A program made the translations under genes and the position numbers. A stretch of 64,000 bases of DNA from Cyprinodon diabolis (lineage: Eukaryota; Chordata; Actinopteri; Cyprinodontiformes; Cyprinodontidae), in contig CM060076.1 in NCBI GenBank assembly GCA_030533445.1, forward strand, positions 8,181,001 to 8,245,000, written 5' to 3'. Shown piece by piece: positions 22,250 to 33,291 of this stretch (positions within the stretch are counted from its first letter, which is position 1; the number at the start of each line of letters is the position of its first letter). The notes beneath the pieces are model-generated. The model did no database searches. It saw nothing but the letters and a program-made list of their open reading frames with translations, and had not been told where the DNA came from.

Positions 22250-23272
22250 ATGGACAAAACTAGAGAGCTGTCAAAGGACACCCGAAACAAAATTATAGAC
22301 CTGCACCAGGGTGGGAAGTCTGAATCTGCAATAGGTAAACAGCTTGGTGTGAAGAAATCAACTGTGGGATCAATTATTAGAAAATGGAAAACATACAAGA
22401 CCACTGATAATCTTCCTCAATCTGGGGCTCCACGCAAGATCTCACCCCGTGGGGTCAAAATGATCACAAGAACGGTGAGTAAAAATCCCAGAACCACACG
22501 GGGGGACCTAGTGAATGACCTGCAAAGAGCTGGGACCAAAGTAACAGAGGCTACCATCAGTAACACACTACGCCGCCAGGGACTCAAATCCTGCAGTGCC
22601 AGACGTGTCCCCCTGCTTAAGCCAGTACATGTCAAGGCCCGTCTCAAGTTTGCTAGAGAGCATTTGGATGATCCAGACGATGACTGGGAGAATATCATAT
22701 GGTCAGATGAAACCAAAATAGAACTTTTTGGTAAAAACTCTACTCGTAGTGTTTGGAGGAGAGAGAATGCTGAGTTGCATCCAAAGAACACCATACCTAA
22801 AGTGAAGCATGGGGGTGGAAACATCATGCTTTGGGGCTGTTTTTCTGCTAAGGGACCAGGACGACTGATCCGTGTGAAGGAAAGAATGAATGGGGCCATG
22901 TATCGTCAAATTTTGAGTGAAAACCTCCTTCCATCAGCAAGGGCATTGAAGATGAAACGTGGCTGGGTCTTTCAGCATGACAATGATCCCAAACACACCA
23001 CCCGGCTAAAGAAGGAGTGGCTTCGTAAGAAGCATTTCAAGGTCCTGGAGTGGCCTAGCCAGTCTCCAGATCTCAACCCCATAGAAAATCTTTGGAGGGA
23101 GTTGAAAGTCCGTGTTGCCCAGCGACAGCCCCAGAACATAACTGCTCTAGAGGAGATCTGCATGGAGGAATGGGCCAAAATACCAGCAACAGTGTGTGAA
23201 AACCTTGTGAAAACTTACAGAAAATGTTTGATCTCTGTCATTGCCAACAAAGGGTATATAACAAAGTATTGA
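22250..23272 (+). CDS. Tc1 transposase, 340 aa, DD34E
   Basis: This is the enzyme that cuts and pastes the element at TA sites. It is 340 residues, the usual full length for fish Tc1 transposases. Residues 1-110 form the paired-like DNA-binding region, with a helix-turn-helix around [20 protein letters not shown] and the linker [10 protein letters not shown]. The catalytic triad is Asp153 (WSDETKIE), Asp244 ([10 protein letters not shown]) and Glu279 (DLNPIENLW), with the expected 34-residue spacing. The glycine-rich [14 protein letters not shown] sits at 185-198. The ATG at 22250 aligns with the normal start, and the frame ends TGA just inside the right inverted repeat. No missing catalytic residue or frameshift is seen. 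Whether it is active cannot be told from sequence. Confidence 0.96.
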   Translation: MDKTRELSKDTRNKIIDLHQGGKSESAIGKQLGVKKSTVGSIIRKWKTYKTTDNLPQSGAPRKISPRGVKMITRTVSKNPRTTRGDLVNDLQRAGTKVTEATISNTLRRQGLKSCSARRVPLLKPVHVKARLKFAREHLDDPDDDWENIIWSDETKIELFGKNSTRSVWRRENAELHPKNTIPKVKHGGGNIMLWGCFSAKGPGRLIRVKERMNGAMYRQILSENLLPSARALKMKRGWVFQHDNDPKHTTRLKKEWLRKKHFKVLEWPSQSPDLNPIENLWRELKVRVAQRQPQNITALEEICMEEWAKIPATVCENLVKTYRKCLISVIANKGYITKY

Positions 23273-23683
23273 GATGAACTTTTGTTATTGACCAAATACT
23301 TTTTTTCCAACATATTTTGCAAATAAATTCTTTAAAAATCAGACAATGTGATTTTCTGGATTTTTTTTTCTCATTTTGTCTCTCATAGTTGAGGTATATC
23401 TATGATGAAAATTACCGGCCTCTCTCATCTTTTTGAGTGGGAGAACTTGCACTATTGGTGGCTGACTAAATACTTTTTTGCCCCACTGTATAATGAAAGG
23501 AAGTTGCACCAAAAACTTAAATTTATGATGTTTAGATAGTACTGTCAAAGGTCAAAATTAATCATAACTGTGTCTTGATCTTTGCACTGATGACTGGCTT
23601 ACTTGCTCATTTTATTCACCTGTCCAATTCTGCCCAGTTTCTAATTACTGTTCATCTGATCCACCTGCTCCTGCCTTTTTTAA

Positions 23684-24074
23684 CCCCTGGCTCACACAGA
23701 CTCCGGTCTTACCGTTGCGGTGCTGTGGGTAAGGCGCCGCAGTGATTCCAAGTCATTAAAAAGACGTAAACCTCTCTCACCGGCTGCTGAGCTGTCCGGC
23801 TGCGGTTACCGAGACACTCCGGCACTGCAGAAAATTCAGCAAGAAAGCTATCCTTGCGGCGTGCCGGAGCCCTCCGCAACAAGCTCTCGCAAATATCCTT
23901 ATTTGGGCCGTGTTATCGCGTGAAGTTATGTGAACTCAAGTGAACTTCTGTTAAATCTCCGGACCTGTTGCCGGAGCCGCAGAGCCGCACCGCACCATAG
24001 TCAAAAGGGCGGTGTGCGGGAGTTGCGGTCTCTGTCGGTTCGGTAACCGCACCGGAGCCAGTGTGAGCAAGGGG
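23684..24074. mobile_element. TTAA-flanked GC-rich MITE (391 bp)
   Basis: TTAA lies at 23680-23683 and 24075-24078. The ends are CCCCTGGCTCACACAG and, reverse-complemented, CCCCTTGCTCACACTG, followed in both by CTCCGGT. The interior is rich in CCGCA-like words and far more GC-rich than the surroundings. TTAA duplication with CCC ends points to piggyBac or a related superfamily. It interrupts the LTR-like copy A, so it is the younger insertion. Confidence 0.75.
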
Positions 24075-24417
24075 TTAAGCTGCTTGCATCCAGTCCAATC
24101 ATCAAGCCAAGTTGTTCTTGTTCTCTCGTGCCAGTGGTAGGACTATTTTTAGTATAGCTTGGTGTTTCTGATTTCCTGATCCTGACCTGTTCTACCTCTC
24201 AACCACTGAGCCTTCTTGTTCCCGTCTGATCTGTTTACCTGACCTGGCTTTGGACTCCTGGACCTCTGAGCCTGCCTTTTCTGTGCTGTTTGCCTGGCCT
24301 GGCTTCGGACTCCTGCCTGTCTCTCTGGGACACTCTGGGCAGTGCCCGCCACATCTTGTTGGCAGCCCATTGGCTGGATCCTACGTTGTTCTCTGAGCAC
24401 AGAATGAATTTTTAAAC

Positions 24418-24476
24418 CAGGTTAGTGACTCAGGTTCTTAAATTTCCTCCATTAGATTTACATGGTCACTAACCTG
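24418..24476. repeat. inverted repeat inside the LTR-like copy
   Basis: CAGGTTAGTGAC at 24418-24429 is perfectly complementary to GTCACTAACCTG at 24465-24476. Nearly the same pair recurs in the - strand copy at 26169-26214. Confidence 0.8.
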
Positions 24477-24765
24477 TGTTTCCTCTCTCCAGAGTTTCCT
24501 GCCTCAGACGTCCTACCTGCTGCTTCTGCAGATCTGCAGCCAGTTTTAATAAATGCATTTTCAGTAATTCCTCTGTCTTCCCTGAATATTGGGTCATCTC
24601 TTCAGAGTTGTGGAAAAACTCTAAAAATTAAATGTTTTAAAGTTACTTAGACTAAGCACTGTTACCGTTCTGTGGGAGTTATGCCAGATTATTGGATAGT
24701 AAGAACTAAAAGCTGCTTCTCACTCTCATTGTTGGGTTGTTGTTCTGGATCCAAAGAAAGAGATT

Positions 24766-24910
24766 ACAAAACAATCCACTGGGTTTTGTTCCAATTTTGA
24801 AGACGTTTTGCTCTTCTTCTCTTCAAAATTGGAAACAAAATCCAGTAGATTGTTTTTATCTTTCTTTATTTGGAATGACTATGACCTGGATGACTGAGAA
24901 TCTTCACCAG
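24766..24910. repeat. short foldback plus GACTGAGAATCTTCA tail, copy 1
   Basis: Arms of about 40 bp (24766-24806 and 24817-24857, containing CCAATTTTGAAGA and its complement) surround a short loop. They are followed by a tail reading TGGAATGACTATGACCTGG and GACTGAGAATCTTCACCAG. A related hairpin-plus-tail is at 46700-47010. Confidence 0.6.
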
Positions 24911-25260
24911 CTTGTTTTGGTTGTACAGATGAGACTTGAGTAAGAAGATCTCAGAGGCCTGAGGTTAATAGACTAGCTATCCTTACATGGACATATTTGA
25001 TCAGAATAAATGGCTGGTCCAGAAAATGTGTCATGTTGACATGTTAATCAGAATAATCTGATTTGTCAAGATAAAAAGGAAATTGTAATATTCGATCAGC
25101 ATTTAAATAGTTATCAGGATCAAATTATTCCAAATTAATTTGACCTAAATGTACATTTGAACCCTGCTTCAATATGACATATTTCTGTCTTGAGTGACTA
25201 GCCACTATTTACTCGTGTCTATTTTCAGTACTGTTTAGTGTTTGTGTGGTTATTAGATAC

Positions 25261-25966
25261 TGTTGGGATCTGGAGCTGTACCACCTTCCTCCAGCAGAGT
25301 GCGCCGTGGGTCTCCTGGAGCTGGAGTCTTCCAGCACACCTGAGAAGCATCTACTCATCAGGAGACCTGCCCTTTATAACCAGACCTTGCTTCGACGCCG
25401 CAGTGTTGACCTTAGTTTGGTTAGCGACCTGAGCCTTCGAAACTGATAAGAATCTTAGTTGTCTCTAGAGAGAGATCTGATTCTAACTCTCTTCTGTTTT
25501 TGTCTCTCAGGAAACCTGTCTCTAGCCTGAAGCTCTGGATGAGCTTAACCTGCCAATCTGCCCTGGTGAGCCAAACCTGAAGATTCCTATGTGGATTCTC
25601 CTGCTGCTCTTAGTGAAGAGCTGAAACTCTAACCAAGGTCTGCCATTCAAAGTGAGAAGCTAGACGCTGCAGCTGCTCTTGTACTCTGCTGAACAAACAG
25701 TCTTTGGACCCAACTGTTCCTCCTCTCTCAAAGAGAAGCCCGGATTCAGTCAAGGTAGAATTCTGAATTATCTAAGGACTCATGCTCATCTGCCTGCCTT
25801 TCTAATCAAACTATCATCTCTGCAGACTTCAGTGAACCAGCCCGGACCAGTTCAAGATCCTGTACTTAACTTGTATTATTGCACATTCAATAAACTCTGT
25901 TAAACCTTTTACCCAGCCTCCGTTGTGTTCTGCATGTGGGCTAAGCTACTAAAACCCATCATGACA
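25261..25966 (+). mobile_element. solo LTR 1 (706 bp)
   Basis: It begins TGTTGGGATC and ends CATCATGACA, with a perfect 5-bp duplication gatac at 25256-25260 and 25967-25971. A TATA-like CTTTATAA lies at 25372-25379 and AATAAA at 25889-25894, in the order expected for U3-R-U5. No internal retroviral or Gypsy genes adjoin it, so it is read as a product of LTR-LTR recombination. Short open frames inside are not considered genes. Confidence 0.85.
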
Positions 25967-26019
25967 GATACAATAACACTGATTATTGGCTAATAAAGGT
26001 ACCATTATACTTTAACCTG

Positions 26020-26745
26020 TTGTAATGACTCAGAACAGAAGGACCCAGTATTCAGGCAAGACAGACAGTGGGATTATTCAAAAGGCGTTAATTAAAATAA
26101 ACAGGTCGCAGGTCTGCAGGAGCAGCGGGTAGGGCGTCTAAAACATGAACGTCTAAAGTAGAGAAACACAGGTTAGTAACGGAGGATGATTATGAACGCC
26201 TGAGTCACTAACCTAGTTTGACAGTTCAGTCAGTGCCCAGAGAACAAGGATGATCAAGCAAAGGAAATGTCTGCTGTTGGGTTCGGCTGACAGGACGCAA
26301 CGCATGCTGTCTGAGAGTTCCAGACGCTGAAGCCTTGGAGGCTGCAGAACTGACAGGAGACAAGATCCGAGCAGATGAAAAAGACAAGATAATCCAGAGG
26401 GCAAAGTCAAGAGGCAGATCCAGGTTCAGTCCACAGAAGAGTCCAACAGAAGTCCGAAGACAGGTCAGGCAGGCAGATCAGACAGGGTCAGGAAGGCTAA
26501 AAAATTAGATTATATAAACAGGTAAAGATCAGGCGAACAAAACACTATTGGCAATGCTTGAAAACTCTAAACCAAAGGCACAAGAATAATCTAGCACTGA
26601 TGTCTGGGACAAACGGGTTTAAATAGAAGAAGGAGCAGGTGGATAAGATGAGCAGTAATAAGAAACAGGGCAGAGCTAGAAAGGTGAATGAAATGAGCAA
26701 TCAAGCCAGCAATCAGCACCAATATCATGATACAAAGCATTATGG
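26020..26745 (-). mobile_element. LTR-like repeat, copy B
   Basis: On the - strand it follows copy A and copy C: the start-side ATCATGATATTGGTGCTG, then CCACCTGCTCCT, CTTCGGACT and the GTTAGTGAC inverted repeat, ending near GAGTCATTACA. No matching 5-bp flanks were found, so the boundaries are approximate. Confidence 0.5.
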
Positions 26746-26765
26746 GATTTTCTGTCACAGCAGCC

Positions 26766-28671
26766 CGCTGTTGCTTCCCGACAGCGGCGACTAATAACAG
26801 ACAGCGCAGGCAATGCGGGGTGGAGGAGGATTTACATTAGCAATGGGGAGCAAAAAACTGTGAACATCTGGCCAAACGGTAAGTTAACCAAGTTCCCTAT
26901 ATACTCCCCACTCTATATAGTGATTAAGGGATTTAGGGATTAGGGTGGAATTTCAGGCACTGTAAGCTTGTGTGAAGTATAAGAACAGCACCTTTTAAAC
27001 AGAGCGTGCACAAGGAGAAATGGGCTCGTGCACGCTCTTGCACACGTTTAATAGTTGTTCCCCCTCGGGAACGGGTACAGGGTTGTGCATGTTTTGGTTT
27101 TTTTTAAACTGAAGAGGGTGGGTCTTTTTAATAATACAAGAAAATCCTTCACTAAACCTTTAAGACTGGAGAGGAGGGGGCCTTCCACTTAGATAGACAC
27201 CAAACCTAAAAGTACGATCAGAGGTAAAACAAAGATTAATAGGAATGGTCCAGTCAAAGTCCTGACAAAAAATGCCACAGAGCATCTATCTAATTAGACT
27301 AACTTTCATTAATTTTACACAAACGAATATAAAAAAATAAATCTTTCACTATTTGTAAACTGGTAATCACATACCTCTGAAGAATCCAGGCTTTCTTTAC
27401 AGCAAAAAAATGAAGTATTTTCTAAAGCAACACCAGAGAAATACATGTCTTATGTAGCCAACATTTCGAAGAAGAATATTTTCAAGATGACTTGGATAAT
27501 AGAGCATTGTGACACACACCAGATACAGCACTGGGACTTGCTCAACAGTCGATACCGCACCGTGACGTCACCAACAGGTAGGTGGCAGTAGTGTTCTTTG
27601 ACAAACATGGATGCCTTCAGTAAAGCACATTCAAAGGAAAATTACTCTTATTTAAAACGTTTGTCATTTATTGAACAGTATTTAATAATTTCCTATTTAA
27701 AGTTCAGAAGTTTGAATTCTGAATATGACCGGACTTTTCCTTTAAATCATTTTCAGTAGTATTTATGCTGTTGGATCGGCTCAAAGACTTGATACCCATA
27801 GCATCTCCACCTTTAATAGTCTGCTGCTTTCATTGATGGAGCAAAAAGGGTGCAGAGCTTCTGCTCTGTGGTCCAGAAACAAAAAAAATCTGTGATCCAT
27901 TACTGAAAATCATTAGTATTTCAATAGTGACACATAGCAAAATGCTCATGCTTGACTCAACTAGTAAAGACTCATTAGCTGCTGGGAAATTTGTTTTTTT
28001 TAAATTACAGTTTCTACTCATTGTGAGCATTTTGTTTTGTTATAACCAGTTCCACAGATGCTGGACTTCTTTTATAGGACTTCATTTGCAAAGTTGAAAT
28101 GCTCAGCTTTCACTTTGGCTGCTAATTGTATTCATAAAAATCGTTCTTTCTAATTAGCCTGAAGAAGTCCTTTTACATTCTGTCCCTAAAGACAAAATCC
28201 TAAAAAAAACACACATAAACATCCATATTCACTAAATTAAAATGTACTCGAGGAGTTCATTAAGTTATTATGTCCTCTAGTGAAATAAATTGCACAGAAT
28301 AATTACGCATTCACTGAGGTTTTTTAGCGTTTATTTCTGTTAATTGTGTTGCTTTTCTGCCTGAAACTAATAAATACACATTTAAATCTAAAAGGTAACA
28401 TCATACATATAAAAGCAATTTTGGTACAAAAAATGAGGTTTAATGAAATGTATGTTTGTTATTTAAGTTATGTTCGAGACACTCTATATTTTCTAATTTA
28501 TTCATTATGTGTATATTGATAAGTCATAATTTAAAAATTTTTGTTTTTAAAACTACTATATCATAAGAGTTTAAGAAAAAGCATCGGAATAATGTACATT
28601 TGCTAGCATTTAGTGGATGATTATTTTCAAAGCTTTTTACTAAATTTTGGCATGCATACATGAACAGGGTA
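26766..28671. other. intergenic, repeat fragments only
   Basis: The 27105-27167 stretch (GAGGGTGGGTCTTTTTAA then GAAAATCCTTCACTAAACC) is a partial relative of the MITE at 33040-33153. The rest shows no gene or bounded element. Confidence 0.4.
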
Positions 28672-28676
28672 CATAA

Positions 28677-29078
28677 TGTTATGGTTTTCCCCTTTTGGAC
28701 TTTGGGTTTTGAATTATCTATGTCATTCTGTTTTGTTGATCTTTGGTTTATTTTCCATTCTGGGCTATATTTAAGGTTGTATGGCATTTCTTGAGTTACT
28801 CTCTTGTCTCCTTTCCCCTTGGCTCCCTTCTAGTTACTTCTATCTACACCTGCTCCATATCAGCTCATTAGCCCATTCTTTGTTCTCTTCCCCATATATA
28901 CGCCACCTCTGCAGGTCCTCATTGCTGGTTTTTTTTTTGTTTATTGGTTCACCATGTGTGGTTTCTCCTGACATCTCCTGGTTTTTGGTTTTCTGTATTT
29001 TGATTCTTGGGTTTTGTTTTTGTTTTTTTTATTTCATTAAACCTGCAAGAACTCATCTCTGCATTTGTGTCCTCAACA
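28677..29078 (+). mobile_element. solo LTR 2 (402 bp)
   Basis: It starts TGTTATGG and ends CCTCAACA, with a perfect 5-bp duplication cataa at 28672-28676 and 29079-29083. A TATA-like ATATATAC occurs near 28895 and ATTAAA near 29036. No coding region flanks it. Confidence 0.78.
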
Positions 29079-29083
29079 CATAA

Positions 29084-30040
29084 GTGCAATAATAAATGGC
29101 AAATAGTATTAAAAAAATAGTATAACTTTTCTAAAAAGATCCTTTCTTATATTGAATTTTATTAACATTGCTGGTGGATTTCATTTTAATTAATAAGTTG
29201 CGTATAAAGTCAACAGCAATTGTTGGGGAGTAAATTTTTTTTTTAAAGTAGTTTGTACAAGCAAAGATTTTAAATGTCAACCCTAATTTTTCTTAACTTT
29301 TCTGTGACTGAAAATCTTTTCTACCTCACACCTTAACCAAGGCCTTACGTATTCATTCATGCAAGATAGCTTCTAAATGCTGATAATCACATAGACACAA
29401 CTGTTCCTCTCAGTCTCAGTGGGATTCCATGGGCTGCCAGTTCTTGACAGCAAGATAAATAATAATCCTCTGATGGATGCTGCTGTGAAGTGAAAGCTCA
29501 AGAAAGATTTAATAAAATCCAATAGAATCTAATTAAAGTGGCTTGTGTGTGTGTTTAAATATGCTATCAAAACATGTGGGTTTGGTGTGTGTCTGAGTGA
29601 GCTGTACCTGGATAAGGATTTCTGTTTTAGTTTATGACTACAAAAAGATAAGAAGAAACTAACTGCTGAATGTAAGGCAATAGAGGTAGTAGTTTTGAAT
29701 TCCAACATTATTCCCAATGATTCTTTAAATCTCCTCTTTTTTTCTATTTAAATCTTTTTCAACCCAAAAAGGGACAACATTTCATGCTGTTTGATTTGTA
29801 GATTGCAGATGGTGGAAGTTTCAGCACTTGATTAATTGTTTACTACTAGACCCAGTCAATTCAAGGAAAAATTAGCAGGCTCTTACCTTGCGATGTTTGA
29901 TTGGTGCGCCACTTATAAGTAACTGCTAGTATTTTTAATTGAGATTTTATTGTTTCCTTTCAGCTGCTCCTGTTTTTAGGGCTCTCCATGGCATTTTATT
30001 ATGACTTACGCAAAGACTTGGTAAAGTTTTCACTACAAGA
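29084..30040. other. intergenic, nothing recognised
   Basis: AT-rich sequence with no clear repeat boundaries, RNA genes or coding similarity. Confidence 0.45.
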
Positions 30041-30057
30041 TTATGGTCTAGGTTATA

Positions 30058-30182
30058 TTAGCCCTGCGATGGACTGGTGACCTGTCCAGGGTGTACCCCA
30101 TCTCTCACCTGTAGACAGCTGGAGATAGGCACCAGCAACCCTTGCCACCCCGCGTGTCAGAAAATGGATGGATGGATGGATT
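30058..30182 (+). repeat. retroposon 3' end with ATGG tail
   Basis: CCTGCGATGGACTGGTGACC, CCAGGGTGTACCCC and GGATGGATGGAT form the familiar 3' end of a fish RTE-like LINE or its derived SINE. Only the last 125 bp are present, consistent with a 5'-truncated insertion. Confidence 0.7.
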
Positions 30183-31648
30183 GTTTTATTAGAAGCAGGA
30201 ATTAGCACCTTCGTGAAAGAAACTATTAACATGTCAGCATAACAACACATTTGGAAAATTGTGTGCTGTGAACTTTGAGGTGGAGATTTGGGAATATATT
30301 CGCTTCCTGTTCAAACATGATTTGTCACCAAAGCACAAAAAGGCCCATAAAGACATAGAGACTTAATATGCCTTTAGCTGACAGAGCAGTAATTATATCA
30401 AAATTGGGAAAAAAATACACATTTTTACATGTAAGATAAAGAAAATCTTTTCGTCTGTTGATATGCTCTATCCAGAACTACATAAGTCAAAAAGTTTTAT
30501 CTTCACCTGGTTCAATTCTGTATAAAATCTTCTTTAAGGAACCTTTTGATATCCAAATATTAATCGATTGATTGAAAAAATAACCAACAGATTAATCGAT
30601 TTGCTAAACAATCATTAGTTGCAGCCCTACATGCTTCATTAAGGAAGGAGATAAGTTCACATAAACACAGTTCTAAACCTTGTTGTAAACCTTTGCAGAG
30701 ATTATTATGTTGCCGGAGTTGAAAAAGAGTGGGTGTACATAATTTTACATTCTATGGAATAAAAATTTTAGTTAACGTATTGAGACAGAGCTGCAATAGC
30801 TTTTGGCAGTATAATGAATATGTCTTTATATCATAATAATCACCCTTTATAGTATCTTAGATAACTAGCCTTTTTAAATCTTAATATCTAAAAACTCAAA
30901 GTTCTGAATAACCAAACCATGGAAATGTTTTAAACAGGAATTCGACATACATATCTTTATTATAAATCTGTATCTGTTAGCATGAGATGTAAGTAAGTGC
31001 CACAAACAGGCTCAATTTCTGTCATTCTTTTGCTTAAATTATCAGTTTCCCAATTACCAGCTTGATTCCCATCAGGAGGTTTAAATTCTGTCATCTCTGC
31101 CGCTGAAGCAAGATGTGAAACCAGACGTCTGCCAACAGGGCATTGCATAAATGCACCAAAAACTCAGCAGCTTATTTACAACTTACAAGAAGCTGTGATT
31201 CAAAGCCCAAACAAATTTTAGAAATGGCTGGAAACTCTTGTATAAAACATTTTCTTTTATTTTTCAGCTTTCTCTCCTGGTTTCTCATGATATTACAGCA
31301 CATTACCACCAAGGGAGTAAAGTATTGAAGCAGGCATCTCATCAATAGCGCGGCATGATTTCTCTGAGGGTTGTGCGTCTCTCAAACACACCAGCCTTCA
31401 TCTGGTTCCTGTCAAACTCCAGCAGAGATGCTATTGCCAGAACCAGGGAGCTGAGATATGATGAGTTTGATTTGGTTCCTGCGGAAATCTGTTGCTTTTT
31501 CTACATAAGGCATTTTACAGAGAAGCTAGGGGTTTGCACATATGGACAATGGTATAAATGGCAGATATGGAGTAAATCATCAGATAGAGGGGTTTTAATT
31601 ATTGGTTTTATTTCATTTGTCAGTATAATAAATCATAAATATGTCAGG
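30183..31648. other. intergenic with a small MITE fragment
   Basis: Around 30556-30629, TTAATCGATT motifs and a terminal TTGCAGCCCTA resemble one end of a hAT-type MITE. The other end is missing. Nothing else is recognised. Confidence 0.4.
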
Positions 31649-32314
31649 CTCCGAACAAAAATCTCTTTTAGATTTAACAAAAACATTTATTTAAGACGGA
31701 ACTGCAAAGAACAGGGTCGGCGTCTAAGTAGGTACCTCTATAGAAGGAGATCACAGGTTAGTGACCACGTCTATCTGGCGGAAGGTGATAATGAAGTGAT
31801 CTTACAGTTCAGTCCAAACCCAGAAAATAAGGTTAGTTTTAGCTGGTGGGCTGCCAATGAGACATTGTTGGCGCTACCCAGAGAGTTCCAGGCGCTGGTC
31901 TCTCGGAGATCGGGGGACAGGCAGGAGATCAGAACCAAGCAGACGAAAGAAGGCAGGATAATACAAAGCTGGTATCGAAGATGTGCTCAGGACTGAGAGC
32001 CAGGAGATCAGAGGCCCGAAGAAGTGCTGAAGAGAAATCCAGAATGTTCTTGGGAAATAGTGCCAAGTTCGATCCACAGGAGAAATCCAGCAGGAGTCTG
32101 AAGACAGGTTGGGCAAACAGATCAGAACAGGAACAGACAGGCTCAGAGGTCAAAAGGCCGAACAGGTCAGGATCAGGTAATAAAAAAAACTCAGGTAAGA
32201 TGGAGAACTCTCACCACAGACTTGAATAATCTGGCTCTGATGACTGGTTAGAAGGCTGGTTAAATAGAGGCTGAAGCATGTGGATCAGATGAACGGTAAT
32301 GAGAACTGTGCTGA
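31649..32314 (-). mobile_element. LTR-like repeat, copy C (5' truncated)
   Basis: On the - strand it is collinear with copies A and B: CCACATGCTTCAGCCTC, TCTTCAGACTCCTG, GTCACTAACCTGTG and AATAAATG, ending TTCGGAGCCTGACA. The 213-codon open frame on the + strand across this region is treated as chance. Confidence 0.5.
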
Positions 32315-32324
32315 GATAACGCTC

Positions 32325-32358
32325 AATGAAGCCGCAAAAAAGCTTTTGCGGCTTCATT
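32325..32358. repeat. perfect 15-bp hairpin with 4-nt loop
   Basis: AATGAAGCCGCAAAA at 32325-32339 is the exact complement of TTTTGCGGCTTCATT at 32344-32358, separated by AAGC. It sits at the truncated edge of LTR-like copy C. Confidence 0.9.
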
Positions 32359-32589
32359 TTTTCATGCTTGTGCACATTAAGGTCTGAGCATCTTTGATGC
32401 TCCTGAAGCGCTCTGTCACTGGAAATCCGATTCTGGCCTCTTTGTGGTTTTCCACTACTGTTCATGGTGCCTGGAAGACATTTTTCATGTACGTAATCCA
32501 AATTTCAGGCACCAGAATAATAAAAACTTATTTTGCAGGCAGGTTTTGAGATTTTAGGTTAATTTAGGCATTGATAAACTGTTTCAGAG

Positions 32590-32815
32590 GAGTGATCATA
32601 CATCTAACGACAGTGGCGTTGGATGTAATAGTTTGCCCTGAAATCGAAGGGTTGACGGTTCAAGCCCCGACTCTGACTTTCAGTGTTGTTGTGTCCTTGG
32701 GCAAGACACTTCACCTGCATTGTCTACTGATGGTGGTCAGAGGGCCTGGTGGCGCCAGTGTACGGCAGCCCCGCTCCTATCAGTGAGCCCCAGGGCAGCT
32801 GTGGTTTCAAAGAGC
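32590..32815 (+). repeat. tRNA-derived SINE, family 2, copy 1
   Basis: GGTTCAAGCCC fits a polymerase III B box. The body TGTCCTTGGGCAAGACACTT and CTACTGATGGTGGTCAGAG are shared with the - strand copy at 62690-62995. Confidence 0.75.
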
Positions 32816-33039
32816 AATATACAATATATATGAAAATATATAAACACCATAACCATTGTTTCTGTAAGAGACCCCTTTTATCCCATGGATAATAAAAAAT
32901 CAATTTCTTAATATAAGGGAAGATGAAAGTGTAAAATTTGGGGCAGAGGAAACAGCTGGACTAAGTTCACACTATAAGTTTAAGCAGGGAACCAACAGCC
33001 AGAACAAACAGGTGCAAATAAGTGCTGTTTATAAGTTAA

Positions 33040-33153
33040 AGGTGGAGGATGTTCTTTTTCTGGGTGGATCATTGAAATAAGTAGTCTTCCTATTGGAGTG
33101 GAGAGGGCGGGTCTCTTTAAAAAACTTTGTGAAAATCCTCCACTATACCTTTA
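33040..33153. mobile_element. short TTAA-flanked MITE
   Basis: TTAA at 33036-33039 and 33154-33157 flanks ends AGGTGGAGGATGTTC and, reverse-complemented, TAAAGGTATAGTGGAGGAT. The interior GAGGGCGGGTCTCTTTAA is shared with 27105-27167. Confidence 0.5.
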
Positions 33154-33291
33154 TTAATTGCCATTTTGGATGGTCTAATTTAAGATTTAGGGCGTTGGGG
33201 CCGTGTCATATTACAATCGTTGTTTATTTTGTGTATTTATGTAATTTTTTAATAATTCTCATAAAGAATGTTGCATAAAATATTAACTGAT

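Larger units (their letters stand above)
21881..23488 (+). mobile_element. full-length Tc1 transposon, apparently intact
   Basis: The 1608-bp element is bounded by TA duplications (21879-21880 and 23489-23490) and starts CAGTGGGGCAAAAAG. Its inverted repeats run about 200 bp (21881-22086 and about 23290-23488) and remain nearly identical. Each repeat carries an outer AAGTATTTAGTCAG and an inner AAGTATTTGGTCA motif, the inverted-repeat/direct-repeat layout in which transposase binds two sites per end. The transposase gene between them is uninterrupted. High arm identity and the open frame imply recent insertion. Confidence 0.95.
23558..24640 (+). mobile_element. LTR-like repeat, copy A, interrupted by a TTAA MITE
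   Basis: The flanks of the MITE at 23684-24074 join into a repeat shared with - strand copies at 26020-26745 and 31649-32314 and a fragment at 35200. Shared features are a start like TGTCTTGATC, the stretch GCTCATTT-ATTCACC, CCACCTGCTCCT and late AATAAATG (about 24547). The composition suggests a retroelement LTR, but I could not find a target duplication for this copy. Confidence 0.5.

Noticed and set aside
22417..22899. 160-codon open frame on the - strand
   Set aside because: Antisense shadow of the intact Tc1 transposase.
31355..31996. 213-codon open frame on the + strand
   Set aside because: Half of it runs antisense through the LTR-like copy C, composition is random and no motif is recognisable.
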